NCBI GenBank assembly: GCA_963575745.1
Contig: CAUYUJ010003947.1
Location: forward strand, 325,243 to 389,242
Direction of reading: 5' to 3'
DNA length: 64,000 nt
DNA from: Prorocentrum cordatum
Lineage: Eukaryota; Sar; Dinophyceae; Prorocentrales; Prorocentraceae
This document shows, piece by piece, positions 23,670 to 34,101 of the stretch. Under the pieces are notes generated by a model, which made no database searches, was not told the origin of the DNA, and was given only the letters and a program-made list of their open reading frames with translations. A program made the translations under genes and the position numbers. Within the stretch, counting starts at the first letter, position 1; each line of letters begins with the position of its first letter.

Positions 23670-26366
23670 CTATGCAAATACATCTGCCACCTGAGAATCG
23701 TTCTGCACGGGGTGTGAACAAACGTTATCGACCTTGCTGCTGCGACTGGTCCTGATTGTCCGCATGAGAGTTGGATGCCCGTGTGGCAATTGCGATGACT
23801 TCTCCTCTTCAACTAGTCCCTCTAATTTTTCGATGTAGTCCTCGAAATACTCAACTGGGAAGACAGTCTCCTTGTTTTGGTTCACAAGATCCAATAAGAG
23901 CTGATCTACCTCATGCTTCCCGGAATTCACCAAAGCGATGTACCACAAACCCATGACCGGATCGACGATGGTGTGTTTGTCCGATTCTACTGTGAAATCC
24001 CCTTCGAACACTTTGACGCTTGCCGTGTACCAATGCGGCTTGTCCAGGAGTGGCTCTAAATTACCATCTTCATAGAGGTACATGTCCTTGAGACCTCCGA
24101 CTGTCATACGTGCCCACTGTTCCAATCGGCACCAACCACGTCTTGAATATGTCTGCGAATTACACTCGACTCGCGTATCGCGGTGGATGCATGATGGTGC
24201 AACGATAACGAAATACCTGACAATGGAGGCGTAGACGGCAAGGGAACTGATGGACAGCGCCTTGAGGTAATTATTGCTCTGGGGAATGGAGACGTAATCG
24301 ACCCAAATGTAAAGGTCCGATTCAGCCAAACCAGTTTTTGCGCAGATGCTCTCGCAAGCCGAACAAATGGCCGGGAAATGGACATTATCCGGGTCCGGAG
24401 CGGTGAAGCCCAGCCACTGGTGCGAAATGAATACCGTAGCGTTTGTCCTCACCCAAGCGAAAACCTCCTCGTAAGTGTCGAAAGAAAATAGCTCCCCTAA
24501 CTCCCTGTGAATCTCATGCCGGGTGAGTTTGCCGTGCTTCTTGAAGGTCGCGTACCTGATGAAACAAACATTGAACATGCAAGTCTGCGTCGTCCTGCAC
24601 GCTTTCGCAATGCGTTCACGGGTCAGGCTATGGTAACGTTGTTGAGCTCTGGCTCGCTCCACCCACGTTCGTCTAAGATTGTACATGCCGAAACACGCCA
24701 CGGCGAGGAGGAGTAACACGAAGATCGAGCCGAGGACCCCAATCACGATGAAGAGCACTGTGTCGTCGTCTTCGGCCGGGACCACTGTGCACAAGGACCT
24801 GTCGAAACCATGCCACTGGTACGTTGCACTTCTGTTTGCAGCGAAATCAGCAGAAGTACGCGTCTTGCCAAGAGACTTCTTCTGACCTTCAGGGCACGGG
24901 GCGCAGACGTCTCTCTCTGTTTTGAAAGTGTTAGGCGCGCAATCACAAGCGGCGTAAGCCGCCTCGATATCATTCACGCAATCCGCCGTACACGTAATCG
25001 GCAGATAGGTGAGGCCGGTAATACTGCAGGTGTTGGTTGGGCATGTTACGCACACAGCGTCGACGCCGATGCCGATTCCATACTTGCCCGACTCACATGC
25101 AGCGCAGACCGAGCCATTCCACTGCTGGCCAGTGCGGCAGCACTCGGCAGTGCGTGAGGCAGTGTTACAGCTTGTCACAGCTACGAAGGTGGCAACTGTG
25201 TTTTCGGAAGTTGTGGACGCAATCAAGTCCACGTCGCCATCGCCATCCAAGTCCTCGCCTGACACGTAATGTCCCTGCGACCCCTGGTAGAGTGTGTGCT
25301 TGATCCACGCGGAGGAATTGCCCATGTTCTCATACCACCGGATTTCTCCGTCAAAGTAGCTGGCGGAGGCTACATCGATGTCTCCATCGTTGTCCAAGTC
25401 GGCAGCAAAAACAGAAAGAGCAAAGTCTGCATCGTCAGCGATGACCATCCTCTCGAAATAGCCATCGCCAAGGTTTCGAAAGAGCGCGACGGTGTCGTCT
25501 GCATTGGAAGCGGAGAGTAAATCGGTGTGCCCGTCCTGGTCCACGTCGAACGGAAAGAGGCTGTAGGCCCCCATGCACCGATCGCTTATGACCCGTTTCT
25601 CTGCGAATTCGCCCTTGCCGTTCGAATTCGGGTACCACGCGACCGTGTTGTCATCCTTGCTCGCTGACGCGAGGTCGATGTACCCATCGCCGTCGAAATC
25701 CCCAGCAACAACTGTGCGGGCGCCTGTAGCCTTACTGTCTACAATACGCTTCACCTCGCAGAAGCGCCCTTGGCCAAGGTTCTCGTACCAGGCGATCGTG
25801 TTGTCGCCCGAGGAAGCGGAGATCACGTCCAAATCACCATCACCATCGATGTCTGCGACCGTGACACCTTGAGCATTCGTGGCAGTGCTGCTAATGACGT
25901 TAATGTCGCCGAACTCACCTGTACCATCATTTTTGAACCAACCCACTGTGTGGTCATCGTAGCTAGCCACGATGATGTCGATCTTTCCATCGGCATCAAT
26001 GTCACCAGTCGTTACGATGCGGGCACCATTACTTTTGTACGTGACCTGCTGTGGGGCGCCGAAATGTCCGCTTCCGTCATTCCGGAACCAGGAAACAGTG
26101 TTGTCGGCGGCCGACGCAGTGACTAAGTCCATGTCGCCATCGCCGTCGACATCTGCGGCGACAGCACACCTAGCGCCCATTGCCTGGTTTGTGACGACAT
26201 TACGGGTCTTGAACACACTGTCTGACACATTTGAAGATGACGGGGAGCATGAACAAGTTTGGCTTGAGCTGCTGCCGCGCGCATGCCAACCCAACACAAC
26301 ACATACAACACATACGGTGCGAATATATAGCATTAGGCGCGTGCCGAAGAATAATATCTGGCGCAT
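23670..26366 (-). CDS. Single-pass membrane protein: seven FG-GAP/VCBS repeats, Cys-rich stalk, cytoplasmic FISHQW domain
   Basis: One uninterrupted frame of about 898 residues from the ATG at 26366; a second ATG 11 codons later (26333) would begin directly before a hydrophobic signal-like segment. Residues 72-396 hold seven DxDxDG calcium loops (starting near 72, 122, 172, 223, 274, 323 and 372), each followed by an NTVxWF/Y-like strand: this is the FG-GAP/VCBS pattern of a seven-bladed beta-propeller. Residues 400-526 are rich in cysteine pairs. Residues 535-561 form one transmembrane helix followed by basic residues, so the C terminus should be cytoplasmic. It carries FISHQW (646-651), IWVDYVSIPQ (687-696) and RRGWCRLEQWA (742-752), a module I recognise from protist proteins and which superficially resembles HET/TIR-type folds. 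The frame stays open upstream to 26618, but that part reads through a relict spliced leader and is probably untranslated. Role: surface sensor or adhesion protein (inference). The enzymatic activity of the cytosolic module is unknown. Confidence 0.85.
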   Translation of the reverse strand: MRQILFFGTRLMLYIRTVCVVCVVLGWHARGSSSSQTCSCSPSSSNVSDSVFKTRNVVTNQAMGARCAVAADVDGDGDMDLVTASAADNTVSWFRNDGSGHFGAPQQVTYKSNGARIVTTGDIDADGKIDIIVASYDDHTVGWFKNDGTGEFGDINVISSTATNAQGVTVADIDGDGDLDVISASSGDNTIAWYENLGQGRFCEVKRIVDSKATGARTVVAGDFDGDGYIDLASASKDDNTVAWYPNSNGKGEFAEKRVISDRCMGAYSLFPFDVDQDGHTDLLSASNADDTVALFRNLGDGYFERMVIADDADFALSVFAADLDNDGDIDVASASYFDGEIRWYENMGNSSAWIKHTLYQGSQGHYVSGEDLDGDGDVDLIASTTSENTVATFVAVTSCNTASRTAECCRTGQQWNGSVCAACESGKYGIGIGVDAVCVTCPTNTCSITGLTYLPITCTADCVNDIEAAYAACDCAPNTFKTERDVCAPCPEGQKKSLGKTRTSADFAANRSATYQWHGFDRSLCTVVPAEDDDTVLFIVIGVLGSIFVLLLLAVACFGMYNLRRTWVERARAQQRYHSLTRERIAKACRTTQTCMFNVCFIRYATFKKHGKLTRHEIHRELGELFSFDTYEEVFAWVRTNATVFISHQWLGFTAPDPDNVHFPAICSACESICAKTGLAESDLYIWVDYVSIPQSNNYLKALSISSLAVYASIVRYFVIVAPSCIHRDTRVECNSQTYSRRGWCRLEQWARMTVGGLKDMYLYEDGNLEPLLDKPHWYTASVKVFEGDFTVESDKHTIVDPVMGLWYIALVNSGKHEVDQLLLDLVNQNKETVFPVEYFEDYIEKLEGLVEEEKSSQLPHGHPTLMRTIRTSRSSKVDNVCSHPVQNDSQVADVFA

Positions 26367-26398
26367 TGGCTTGGTTTCCGCATTCGGCAAATCGCGCT

Positions 26399-26419
26399 CT
26401 TGAGCCACATGGTTACGGA
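26399..26419 (-). other. Relict dinoflagellate spliced leader
   Basis: Read on the minus strand, this 21-nt segment matches the 22-nt dinoflagellate spliced leader (DCCGTAGCCATTTTGGCTCAAG in consensus) with two substitutions and one missing T, including the allowed T at the variable first position. It lies about 33 bp upstream of the proposed ATG of the intronless membrane-protein gene and in the same orientation. Known biology: dinoflagellate mRNAs receive this leader by trans-splicing, and genomic copies directly upstream of intronless genes are taken as the mark of reverse-transcribed mRNA. Position, orientation and match make chance unlikely, but I could not compute a probability. Confidence 0.75.
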
Positions 26420-26758
26420 CAAAGAGGTGCGACGCAATGAGGTGCCATACAATCCAAGGAAGAGCAACACATAAACACGCATAGCAAAACACAACGTCTA
26501 CTGACAAGCATTGCGTAACGACTCCGCGCAGCACCGCATGTCGGAACATAGCATGGCATAGCGCAGCATTGCACAACGTGACGTTGGAGCGCACCGTAAA
26601 ATGGCAGGCTGCGAGCAACTGGCTTGCCAGAGGAAGCTGGCAGAAACGATTTTTTCACACGAGAGCGAATCAACAATCCCGAGCGAGACCACCCAGAGAA
26701 AAGCATGCTCTATCGTTGTGCCACTTCTCGACGCGCCCCCCCACACCCTGTTTTTGAA

Positions 26759-26897
26759 GGGGCCCCAGGACACACACACACACACAAATACACACACATA
26801 GAACTATTCCCTCTATTTTCAAGCATTTTTGGGGGTTTTCGTCTCCCCCCCGCTTCCAACACTTTCCCATCTTTTCGGGGGAATCGACGACTCATTG
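26759..26897. repeat. Family J dispersed repeat, copy 1
   Basis: GGGGCCCCAGGACACACA, a (CA)n tract, AGGTTTTCGTCT(C)CCCCCC-type block, TTTTCGGGGGAATCGACGAC and TCATTG. Abuts the end box of family K copy 4. The same order is found at 31.8 and 34.1 kb. No TIR. Confidence 0.7.
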
Positions 26898-28378
26898 TTT
26901 TTTCCCAACCAACCTGTGTTGTTGGGTCCTCGTTTTGAAGAGGCGGTCCCCGCGTCTCCTCGTCTTCCTCCTCCTCCTCCTCCTCCTCCCTCCTCTCCTC
27001 CTCTCACGCTTCTCCCCCACATGCGTCTCCCCCACCCAGTACAGCGTTTCGTGGCCCCATAGGGAAGTGCACCTGAGGCCCCAGTGGTGTGTATCACATG
27101 CGTCCCTTCCACCCAATACAGCGTTTCGTGGCCCCATAGGGAGGTCCACCTGAGGCCCCAGTGGTGTGTATCACGTGCATCTCCCCCGCCCAGTACAGCG
27201 TTTCGTGGCCCCATACGGGGCTCCGCCGAAGGTCCCAATGGCGCAGTCCGCATGCGTCTACCCCACCCAGTACAACGTTTCGTGGGCCCATAAGGAGGTC
27301 CACCTGAGGCCCCACTGGTGTGTATCACATGCGTCTCCCCCTACCCAGTACAGCGTTTCGTGGCCCCATATGGGGCTCCGCCGAAGGCCCCCGTGGCGCA
27401 GTCCGCATGCGTCTACCCCACCAACTATAGCGTTTCGTGGCCCCATAGGGGCTCCGCCGAAGGTCCCTGTGGCGCAGTCCGCAGCCTTCTCCCCCACCCA
27501 GTGCAGCGATTCGTGGCTCCATAGGGGCTCCGCCGAAGGTCCCCGCGGCGCAGTCCGCATGCGTCTCCCCCGCCACTACAATGTTTCGTGGCCCCATAGG
27601 GGCTCCGCCGAAGGTCCCCGTGGCGCAGTCCGCATGCGGTTCCCCCGCACAGTGCAGCGTGTTGTGGCCCCATAAGGAACCCCACCGAAGGTCCCCGTGG
27701 CGCAGTCCGCATGCGTCTCCCCCACCCAGTACACCTCCGTCGGAGGCCGTCGGAATTCCGCGCCTCGCTCGCCCGTCGTCGCTCTGCCCAGCGGCAAGAG
27801 CCTTGCCCGCAATCAGCCAGCCAGCTAGCTCTCTTTGCTCCGCGCAACGGACGACCCGCGCGCGTCGCTGGGACCCATCCAGGGCGACCTGCGCGCGTCG
27901 CGGGGACTCCGCGCTGCGCTGCGCCCGCAGCCTTGGACTTTTGAGTGCGCGGGCAAAGAGGGAATAACAAAAAGGGGGGGAAACGGGCGCGATCCTCGCG
28001 GGGGGGCGCGCCGACATTGGCGTCGCGGCGCGCGGGCGATGCCGTCGGGGAGTCCCGGGGAAGCTCCTTGCGGCGGCCACGCCCAGCGTCAAACTATTGA
28101 CATTCATATACAATTACACCATGCTTTGTCATACTCGCATTCATGCACGTAAACTCGCTCGCACGCAGATTCATTCACAGTCAGACGCACTCGCGCTCAG
28201 ATTCACCCGTGCTCAGTCTCCCCACGTACTCAGATCAATCGTTTTCGTTCGCGTTGTGTACCACGCCACTCATTTCGGCACACCCCTAGCACGGTTCGTT
28301 GCCTCATAGGGATCACCACCGAAAAAGTGAATCACACTTGCGGTACTCACACCTGCATATGGTTGGGTCCTTCGTCAG
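26898..28378 (-). mobile_element. Composite minisatellite element, family K, copy 4
   Basis: Begins TTCCCAACCAACCTGTGTTG then GGTCCTCGTTTTGAAGAG, followed by a CTC tract and nine or ten units of about 76 bp (GTACAGCGTTTCGTGGCCCC ... GCGCAGTCCGCATGCGTC) from 27030 to 27730. A 550-bp unique segment follows, and the far end box (GCGGTACTCACACCTGCATA then TGGTTGGGTCC) at about 28350-28375. Confidence 0.75.
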
Positions 28379-28389
28379 GTTTTTTTTGT

Positions 28390-28395
<6 letters not shown>

Positions 28396-28432
<37 letters not shown>
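28396..28432. repeat. (GT)n microsatellite
   Basis: Perfect GT dinucleotides, about 36 bp. Confidence 0.95.
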
Positions 28433-28435
<3 letters not shown>

Positions 28436-28439
28436 TCCT

Positions 28440-29575
28440 TCCTGAATTCTGGAACTCGCCCTCGGGCCCCGCAGGCGGCCACCGCGACCTACACACCGCG
28501 GGAGAGCATACCGCTAGACAGGGGGACTTGGACCACTACGTTTGCAAATTGCACGTCGGTCGGAAGAAGTAAATAGAAGCACGAAGTAGGAAGGCGTTTA
28601 AAGTAGATTGGGTGTCCGCCCGCCCCCTAAAGAGGATGGAAAAGGTGAAGCCACTCGATCATTGAAGTAGGAAGGCGCTTGAAGTTGATTGGGATCTGGG
28701 AATCCCAAAATACCTACTTTCAACGACCGGCGTGTACGTTTGCAAATTAATGCCACCTCCCGCAGTATCTGGTTCTCGGTGGGCCAGGGGTAGCTCGAAG
28801 AAACTTTCGTCATGGTTGGTCTTTTTGCAATGGCGCAGGCGGCATTTGGAAATACCCCCAATCAGATGCCCGACGCTCAGCCTGCGTGACAGGTGACGCC
28901 TTCGCCCCCCAAGTCCGCAGCAACACGAAAACGGCTGTATTGGGACACCCCGCGTGGGCGACTCCACAAACCCTGAAGAATCTGCAATGTGGACGTCTCT
29001 CTTTCACTCCGGTGGTTCAGAAATGGGTCCTGAGGGGTGGGGTCATGAGGATACGAAGGGATCCAAGGGCGGATTCACGCTGTTTGAGGCACCTCGTCCT
29101 TAGGACCCCATCCCTCAGAACCTCCACTTTGAGCCGCCGATCACTTCGGCCGCCTTTCCGCCGGCGGACCCGCCGCCGTTCTACAGCCCGCTGGCTTCCG
29201 CAGGCCTTCCGACGGCGTCCGCCGGAGGCGAGGCTTGCCGAGGGCGAGGCCCTTCCCTGGAGCACCCCGTGCGTATCTCGCGGAAGCCGGATACAGTGGA
29301 GGCCTGTCCACAAGAAACCTTCCACGAGAAGCCCAACCCTGAGACCCCAGGAGGTGCACTGATTTCTGGTGTAGGAGCGTCACCCTTTCCAGAGCAGGAC
29401 CATTGAAACCGAAGAAACCCAAGGGCATTCTGGAGGCAAGCAGGGTGTTTCTTGACATGGGTCCCCACGGTACGGCGATGGGCGCGACGACAAAAGGCAA
29501 CGTTCCGGCAAGTGCACGAGCCTGGGCCGACACAGCGTCCCAGCTCACCGCCGCACCCCTCGCCAAGAAAGAACA
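28440..29575. other. No gene recognised; short direct repeat
   Basis: A 25-bp near-duplicate (GAAGTAGGAAGGCG(T/C)TT) occurs at about 28582 and 28664. Several open frames at 28.9-29.4 kb lack any domain. Confidence 0.45.
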
Positions 29576-29579
29576 TGCA

Positions 29580-29745
29580 GTCCACCCGGGTCGTAGGGAT
29601 GCGCGGTGGGGGTGCAAGGGCCCTGGGCGCCCATCTCGAGGCTTTTCCAGCGGGGCGCGACCAACAAGGATGGATCGAGAATGCAAGGATGCAAGGGTAC
29701 CCTTCGGAAGGTTGCCCATCCCTGCCATGCGGGTTGCCTGTGTGA
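29580..29745. mobile_element. TIR element, family E, copy 2
   Basis: Contains the core blocks GGTGCAAGGGCCCTGGGCGC, AGCGGGGCGCGACCAACAAG and GATGCAAGGGTACCCTTCGG, and the right end CCATGCGGGTTGCC. The left end is degenerate. Confidence 0.65.
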
Positions 29746-30049
29746 CGGCTGCCGCGGTCTCCAGGGAAACGAAAATCCCACCAGCACTCTGGGCGTAGGT
29801 GGTTCAAGGAGTTAATTCTTCCAACCTCCTTTTTCTCCTTGGCGGGGCTGCGTCTCCTCCCCTCACGCACGCGCACCACCACCCACTACGCATGCGCGCG
29901 CGGAGCCACAGGTCCGCTACGACACGCGTCCGCGGATAGAGAGAATCAGCGCCATGGTAAGGGATGGGAGGGAGGGGTAGGACGTCAGATATGACGCGAG
30001 CGCACCTAGCTTGCCCTACCCCCTCTCCCTGGGCCTGGAGCCCTCCGGT

Positions 30050-30250
30050 CGCGGGTCGTTGGAGCGTCCAAGATGGTCCAGTATCACTCCCAGAGGCCCC
30101 CAAAAGCCCAAAGTGGCCTCCAAGACTGTATAGGATAGCCCCACATGGTTCAAGTAGCTTCCTGGACGCCCCCAACAGGCGCCAGGATCGTCCCAAGACT
30201 GCTCCAAGCGGCCACGGATCCTCTCAAGAACTCGGGGGCGCGCAAACATG
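30050..30250 (+). repeat. Family L-like CCAAGA repeat segment
   Basis: Degenerate units such as GGCCCCCAAAAGCCCAAAG and GCCAGGATCGTCCCAAGACT. No conserved 3' box. Confidence 0.4.
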
Positions 30251-30258
30251 GATTAGCG

Positions 30259-30296
30259 ATCCATGGATTTGGCGCGCGGTCGCCAAATCCATGGAT
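30259..30296. repeat. Perfect 16-bp inverted repeat (hairpin)
   Basis: ATCCATGGATTTGGCG is separated by 6 nt from CGCCAAATCCATGGAT. The arms themselves contain the palindrome ATCCATGGAT. No adjacent gene, so a terminator role is not supported. Confidence 0.85.
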
Positions 30297-30645
30297 CGGG
30301 GGCGGTGCCCTCCCCAGAATGCGGCCAGTGCCGCCTCGTTTGGCGGCGGAAATCTTAGATTTCCCAGGGAAACGGGGCCCGTCGCTAATCCACACCCCCT
30401 TGCTCCATCTTTGCGATCGCCCGAAAGACTGCCCCGAGTGGCCACGGACCCTCTCAAGAACCCTCCGCGGGGTGAGCAACCGTTCAAGGCCAACCTCGGG
30501 GAAAATCCTTCTTCGTTCGTGTGCGCGAGCGGGCGTTCCGCCCGCGCTGGGCCTCCCTCCCTCCTCCCGCGCGCCCTTCGGCCTCCTTCGCGCTCTGTGT
30601 GACCCACCCACACGTGTGGCTCCGGCACCGCAGCCGCGCCCGCGC

Positions 30646-30820
<175 letters not shown>

Positions 30821-31202
30821 CTTCGCCGGAGCAGTCCCTCTGCCCAGCCGCCGACGCAAGCGGTGCGTGCGCGCGGCCCTCGCGCCGTCCCGTCTTCCCC
30901 CCTTCCCCCTCTCCCCCTGCGGCCGCCCGCCCTTTGCCTCCCTTCCCCTTCCCTTCCCCTTCCCTTCCGCTTCCCTTCTCCTCCCTTCCCCTTCCCTTGC
31001 CTTCCCCTTCTCCTCCCCGTCCCTCCCCGCCCGCCCCTCCTCCCTTCCCCTTCCCCCCTTCCCCCCCCCCCTCCCCCCGCGGCCGCCCGCCCTGCCTCTC
31101 CCCCTTCCCCGCCTCTCTCTCCTGCGCGGCGGCACGCCTCGCTGTGGCGGTGCCCCTGTTTTGGTGGGCTCCTCCGCCAGCGCAGCTCCTCTGCCTAGCC
31201 TC

Positions 31203-31364
31203 AGGTCGGGCCTGTCCCCCCTACAAGGGGATTTTGGGCGAAAAAAACAAACTAGTCAAACAGTGCCCTGAAATAGTCCAAAAGTGCCAACTCAATAGTC
31301 CCCAGGCTATTTTTTTTTGCCTATTTTTGCACATTCCCCCCTGTAGAGGGACAGGCCCGACTTA
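31203..31364. mobile_element. TIR element, family C, copy 1
   Basis: About 160 bp with inverted ends GTCGGGCCTGTCCCCCTACA and its complement, an AT-rich middle containing ATAGTC blocks, and a homopolymer T run. The flanks AGCCTCAG and AGCCCAG are similar but not identical. Confidence 0.7.
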
Positions 31365-31370
31365 AGCCCA

Positions 31371-31800
31371 GCCGCCGACGCGAGGCATTTTGCTTGTGTG
31401 TCTGGCCTCTGCGCTTCCGAATTCCCCCCCTCGAGAGCCCAGCAGAGCCCCCCCCCCCCCAAGAGACCACCAAGACGGGCCTGGACGGTTCTGCCTAGCC
31501 GCCGACGCGAGGCATTTTGCTTGTGTGTTCTCGCCTCTGCGCTTCCGATGCACCCCTCTCGAGGGCCCAGCACAGCTCCCCCTCCTGCGTGGTGGCACAC
31601 TTCGCTGTAGCGGCGCCCCTGTCTGGTTGGCTCGTTCGCCAGCGCAGTTCCTCTGCCTAGCCGCCGACGCGAGACATTTGCTTGTGTGTCCTCGCCGCTG
31701 CGCTTCCGATGCCCCCCTCCTCGAGAGCCCAGCGGAGCCCCCCCTCCCCCCCGAAGAGACCACCAAGAGACGGGCCTGGACGGCCCCAGGAGTGCCCAAG
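31371..31800. repeat. Tandem units with GCCGCCGACGCGAGGCATTT
   Basis: The block CCTAGCCGCCGACGCGAGGC ... TTTTGCTTGTGTGT occurs at about 31371, 31496 and 31660, followed by CTCTGCGCTTCCGA(T/A)... and a CGAGAGCCCAGC(A/G)GAGC block. Units of about 125-160 bp. A related piece lies at 31120-31200. Confidence 0.7.
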
Positions 31801-31840
31801 AGAGCACCGCACGGGTGCCCCCAAGAGGGGATTGTTAAAA

Positions 31841-32032
31841 GGGGGCCCAAGGACACACAATTAAAGGGGGTCCAAGGACACACACACATAGATGCACACA
31901 AAAACCCCAGGATCCCCCATATTTCCACTATTCTATAGGTTTTCGTCTCTCCCCCCGCTCCCGATCTCTTGTCCCCTATCTTCCTGGGGATCGACGATTC
32001 ATTGTGTCTGTGTGTTTTCTCCCCTCCCGAAT
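31841..32032. repeat. Family J dispersed repeat, copy 2
   Basis: GGGGGCCCAAGGACACACA (start duplicated), CA-rich spacer, AGGTTTTCGTCTCTCCCCCC, TTCCTGGGGATCGACGATTC and ATTGTGTCTGTGTG. Confidence 0.7.
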
Positions 32033-32255
32033 TGTGTGGTCCCCGACGAGGGAGGCTAATTCACGCCGCCCCCCCTTTTTGGACCGATGGCATCCGAGAG
32101 ACTGCCCCGAGATGGCTCGAAAGGCCCCTTTGGAGCTGCTGGCGACAGGGTGCCTTTGCCCTGGACGCCCTCCGCCGACGGCGGAGAACGTAGAAAAGGG
32201 TTCTGCCGGCGGCCATGCTGATGAGGCTGGGGGCCAAGCTCGGACCCCCTGCAAA

Positions 32256-32328
32256 ACCCTCATTGTGAGGTTGCAGGTTGGCCCTGCAACCCTTCATTGT
32301 AGGGTTGCAGGTTCGCACCCCTAAACCG
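32256..32328. repeat. Two 35-bp units with a tRNA-like B-box word
   Basis: ACCCTCATTGTGAGGTTGCA and ACCCTTCATTGTAGGGTTGC are followed by AGGTTGGCCC or AGGTTCGCACCCC. The second resembles a pol III B box (GGTTCGANTCC), but no A box or cloverleaf could be built. Confidence 0.4.
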
Positions 32329-32330
32329 GG

Positions 32331-32584
32331 GCCCGACGACGACGCCGACGCCGACGACGACGATGATGACGACGCCGACGACGACGACGGCGACGACGAC
32401 GCCGACGGCGAGGACGACGACGACGACGACGACGCGGACGACGACGACGCCGACGGCGAAGACGACGACGACGCCGACGACGACGACGGAGACGACGACG
32501 ACGTCACTAACGAAGACGACGACGACGACGAGGGAGGAGGGAGGACGGCGACGCCGACGATGACAACGACGAGAGAGGAGGGAA

Positions 32585-32658
<74 letters not shown>

Positions 32659-32700
32659 AATAGGAGGGACGACGACGAGACGCCGACGACGGACGACGAC
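32331..32700. repeat. (GAC)n microsatellite
   Basis: GAC/GAT/GCC triplets in two blocks split by a GGAGGGAGGACGGCG segment that recurs three times. Confidence 0.95.
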
Positions 32701-33224
32701 AACGACGAGGGAGAAGGAGGGACGACGGTACACGCGCAAGGGCGTTCGACAGATTTCGACATGCGCGCGCGCGAAGCCCGTTTGGTAGCATGTTGTGAAA
32801 ATCTTGAAAAACCTATGGTTCTTCTTAAGACTTCGCAAGAGCTCGCAGGTAAGCTTTTTTAGCACATCAGTGTTGTGAAACCGTGTGTTTTTGTATTTTT
32901 TTTTCGGAAGCTCGATTGCGAAATCCTTCCGACACCGAAGGTTTTGAAGGATTTCGACATGCGCGCGCGACGACGCGCGAGTGCGCACTTCGTCCCATTT
33001 TTTGCAAGGGATTCGTAAACAAGTGTTGTTAGAACAACACATGTCACCGCATAGTGTTTTTTTATAAAGGAACCTCAGGGGGGGAACCCGGTTGGCCTGG
33101 GACATTGTGATTTCATATTTAGGATGGACATGTGGTCATAATCATATGTGATTTACATAGGGCGCGGGGGGGGGGGGTGATAACGGCGGGGGGTGGGGGA
33201 GAGTCTATATCTCTATTCGAAAGA

Positions 33225-33720
33225 GAATCTATGTGGTGCGCAATCTAAGTCATGCAACCTACGCAATGCATTCTGTGTGGCGTAGGCTATGTGGTGCAAT
33301 ATATGTGGTGTGAGCCACGCGGTGTAGGCTATGTAGTGCTACGTGGTGTAAGCTATGTAATGCAGCATGCGTGAGGCAATCTGTGTGCTGCGAGCCCTGT
33401 GGTGCAATCTATGTGGCGCAATCTATTGCAATCGCTTGCAATGCAACGGGGGGGGGGGCGTGCCACGGGGCGGCGGCGACGGGCGGTGACGAGGCGGCGA
33501 CCGCGACAACAAACGCGGCGACCGACACCCAGGCGCAATGGAGCGGCGACGGGTGGCGACTGCGAAAAGAAGCGCGGGGACGGACACCCACGTACAGACG
33601 CAGCGGCGACGGACGGCGGCGACGGGCGGCGCCGGCGACAAGAAGCCAGCCAGGCCGACGCCCAGGCCCACCAAGCAAGAACTCCTAAGTGCAGAAATTG
33701 CTTCGGGGAGCAAAGCAGCC
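33225..33720 (+). repeat. GTGGTGCAATCTATG repeats followed by a CxxC-encoding segment
   Basis: About a dozen degenerate 15-nt units lead into a GGCGGCGACGGGCGG-rich part and then a segment encoding PKCRNCFGEQ. The same order, ending with PKCEHCLGN, occurs at 61.93-62.40 kb. It may be the remnant of a coding element. No complete frame. Confidence 0.45.
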
Positions 33721-33794
33721 AGAGAACTTCCTCACGAGCGGTGAGCGTATCCAAATCCTCGCCCTCGCGGTGTGGATCCCGGGGCGCGATCTGG

Positions 33795-33924
33795 CCATCC
33801 CTCGGACGTCCATTTCCTATGTTTTGTTCGGTTTCGTGCGTGGTTTTTTCGCCAAATGATCAAGGATGCTCCTCGATGGTCCTCGCCGAGGGAAAAACGC
33901 ACACGTCCGAGCGATGCCAAGGTC
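33795..33924. mobile_element. TIR element, family D, copy 2, flanked by long direct repeats
   Basis: Same ends and core as the other family D copies. This copy is bordered by near-identical direct repeats of about 37 bp (core CCTCGCCCTCGCGGTGTGG) at about 33757-33791 and 33928-33962. That is far longer than a normal target duplication. Confidence 0.75.
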
Positions 33925-34101
33925 CATATCCTCGCCCTCGCGGTGTGGATCCCGGGGCGCGCTCCGCGGACGCGCGCGCGGTCGCACGGACACGTTCCGC
34001 GCGGGACGTCCGCGACAAAAAACAGCCCCGTACCTGCGGGGGGGGGGCGCGGCCCGGGGGCCTGGCCCACGAGGCTGCGGGCACGAGAATGCTCTTCTGA
34101 A

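Noticed and set aside
26420-26618. Additional 84 N-terminal residues of the propeller protein
   Set aside because: The extension reads through the relict spliced leader and upstream DNA, so the ATG at 26366 (or 26333) is more likely.
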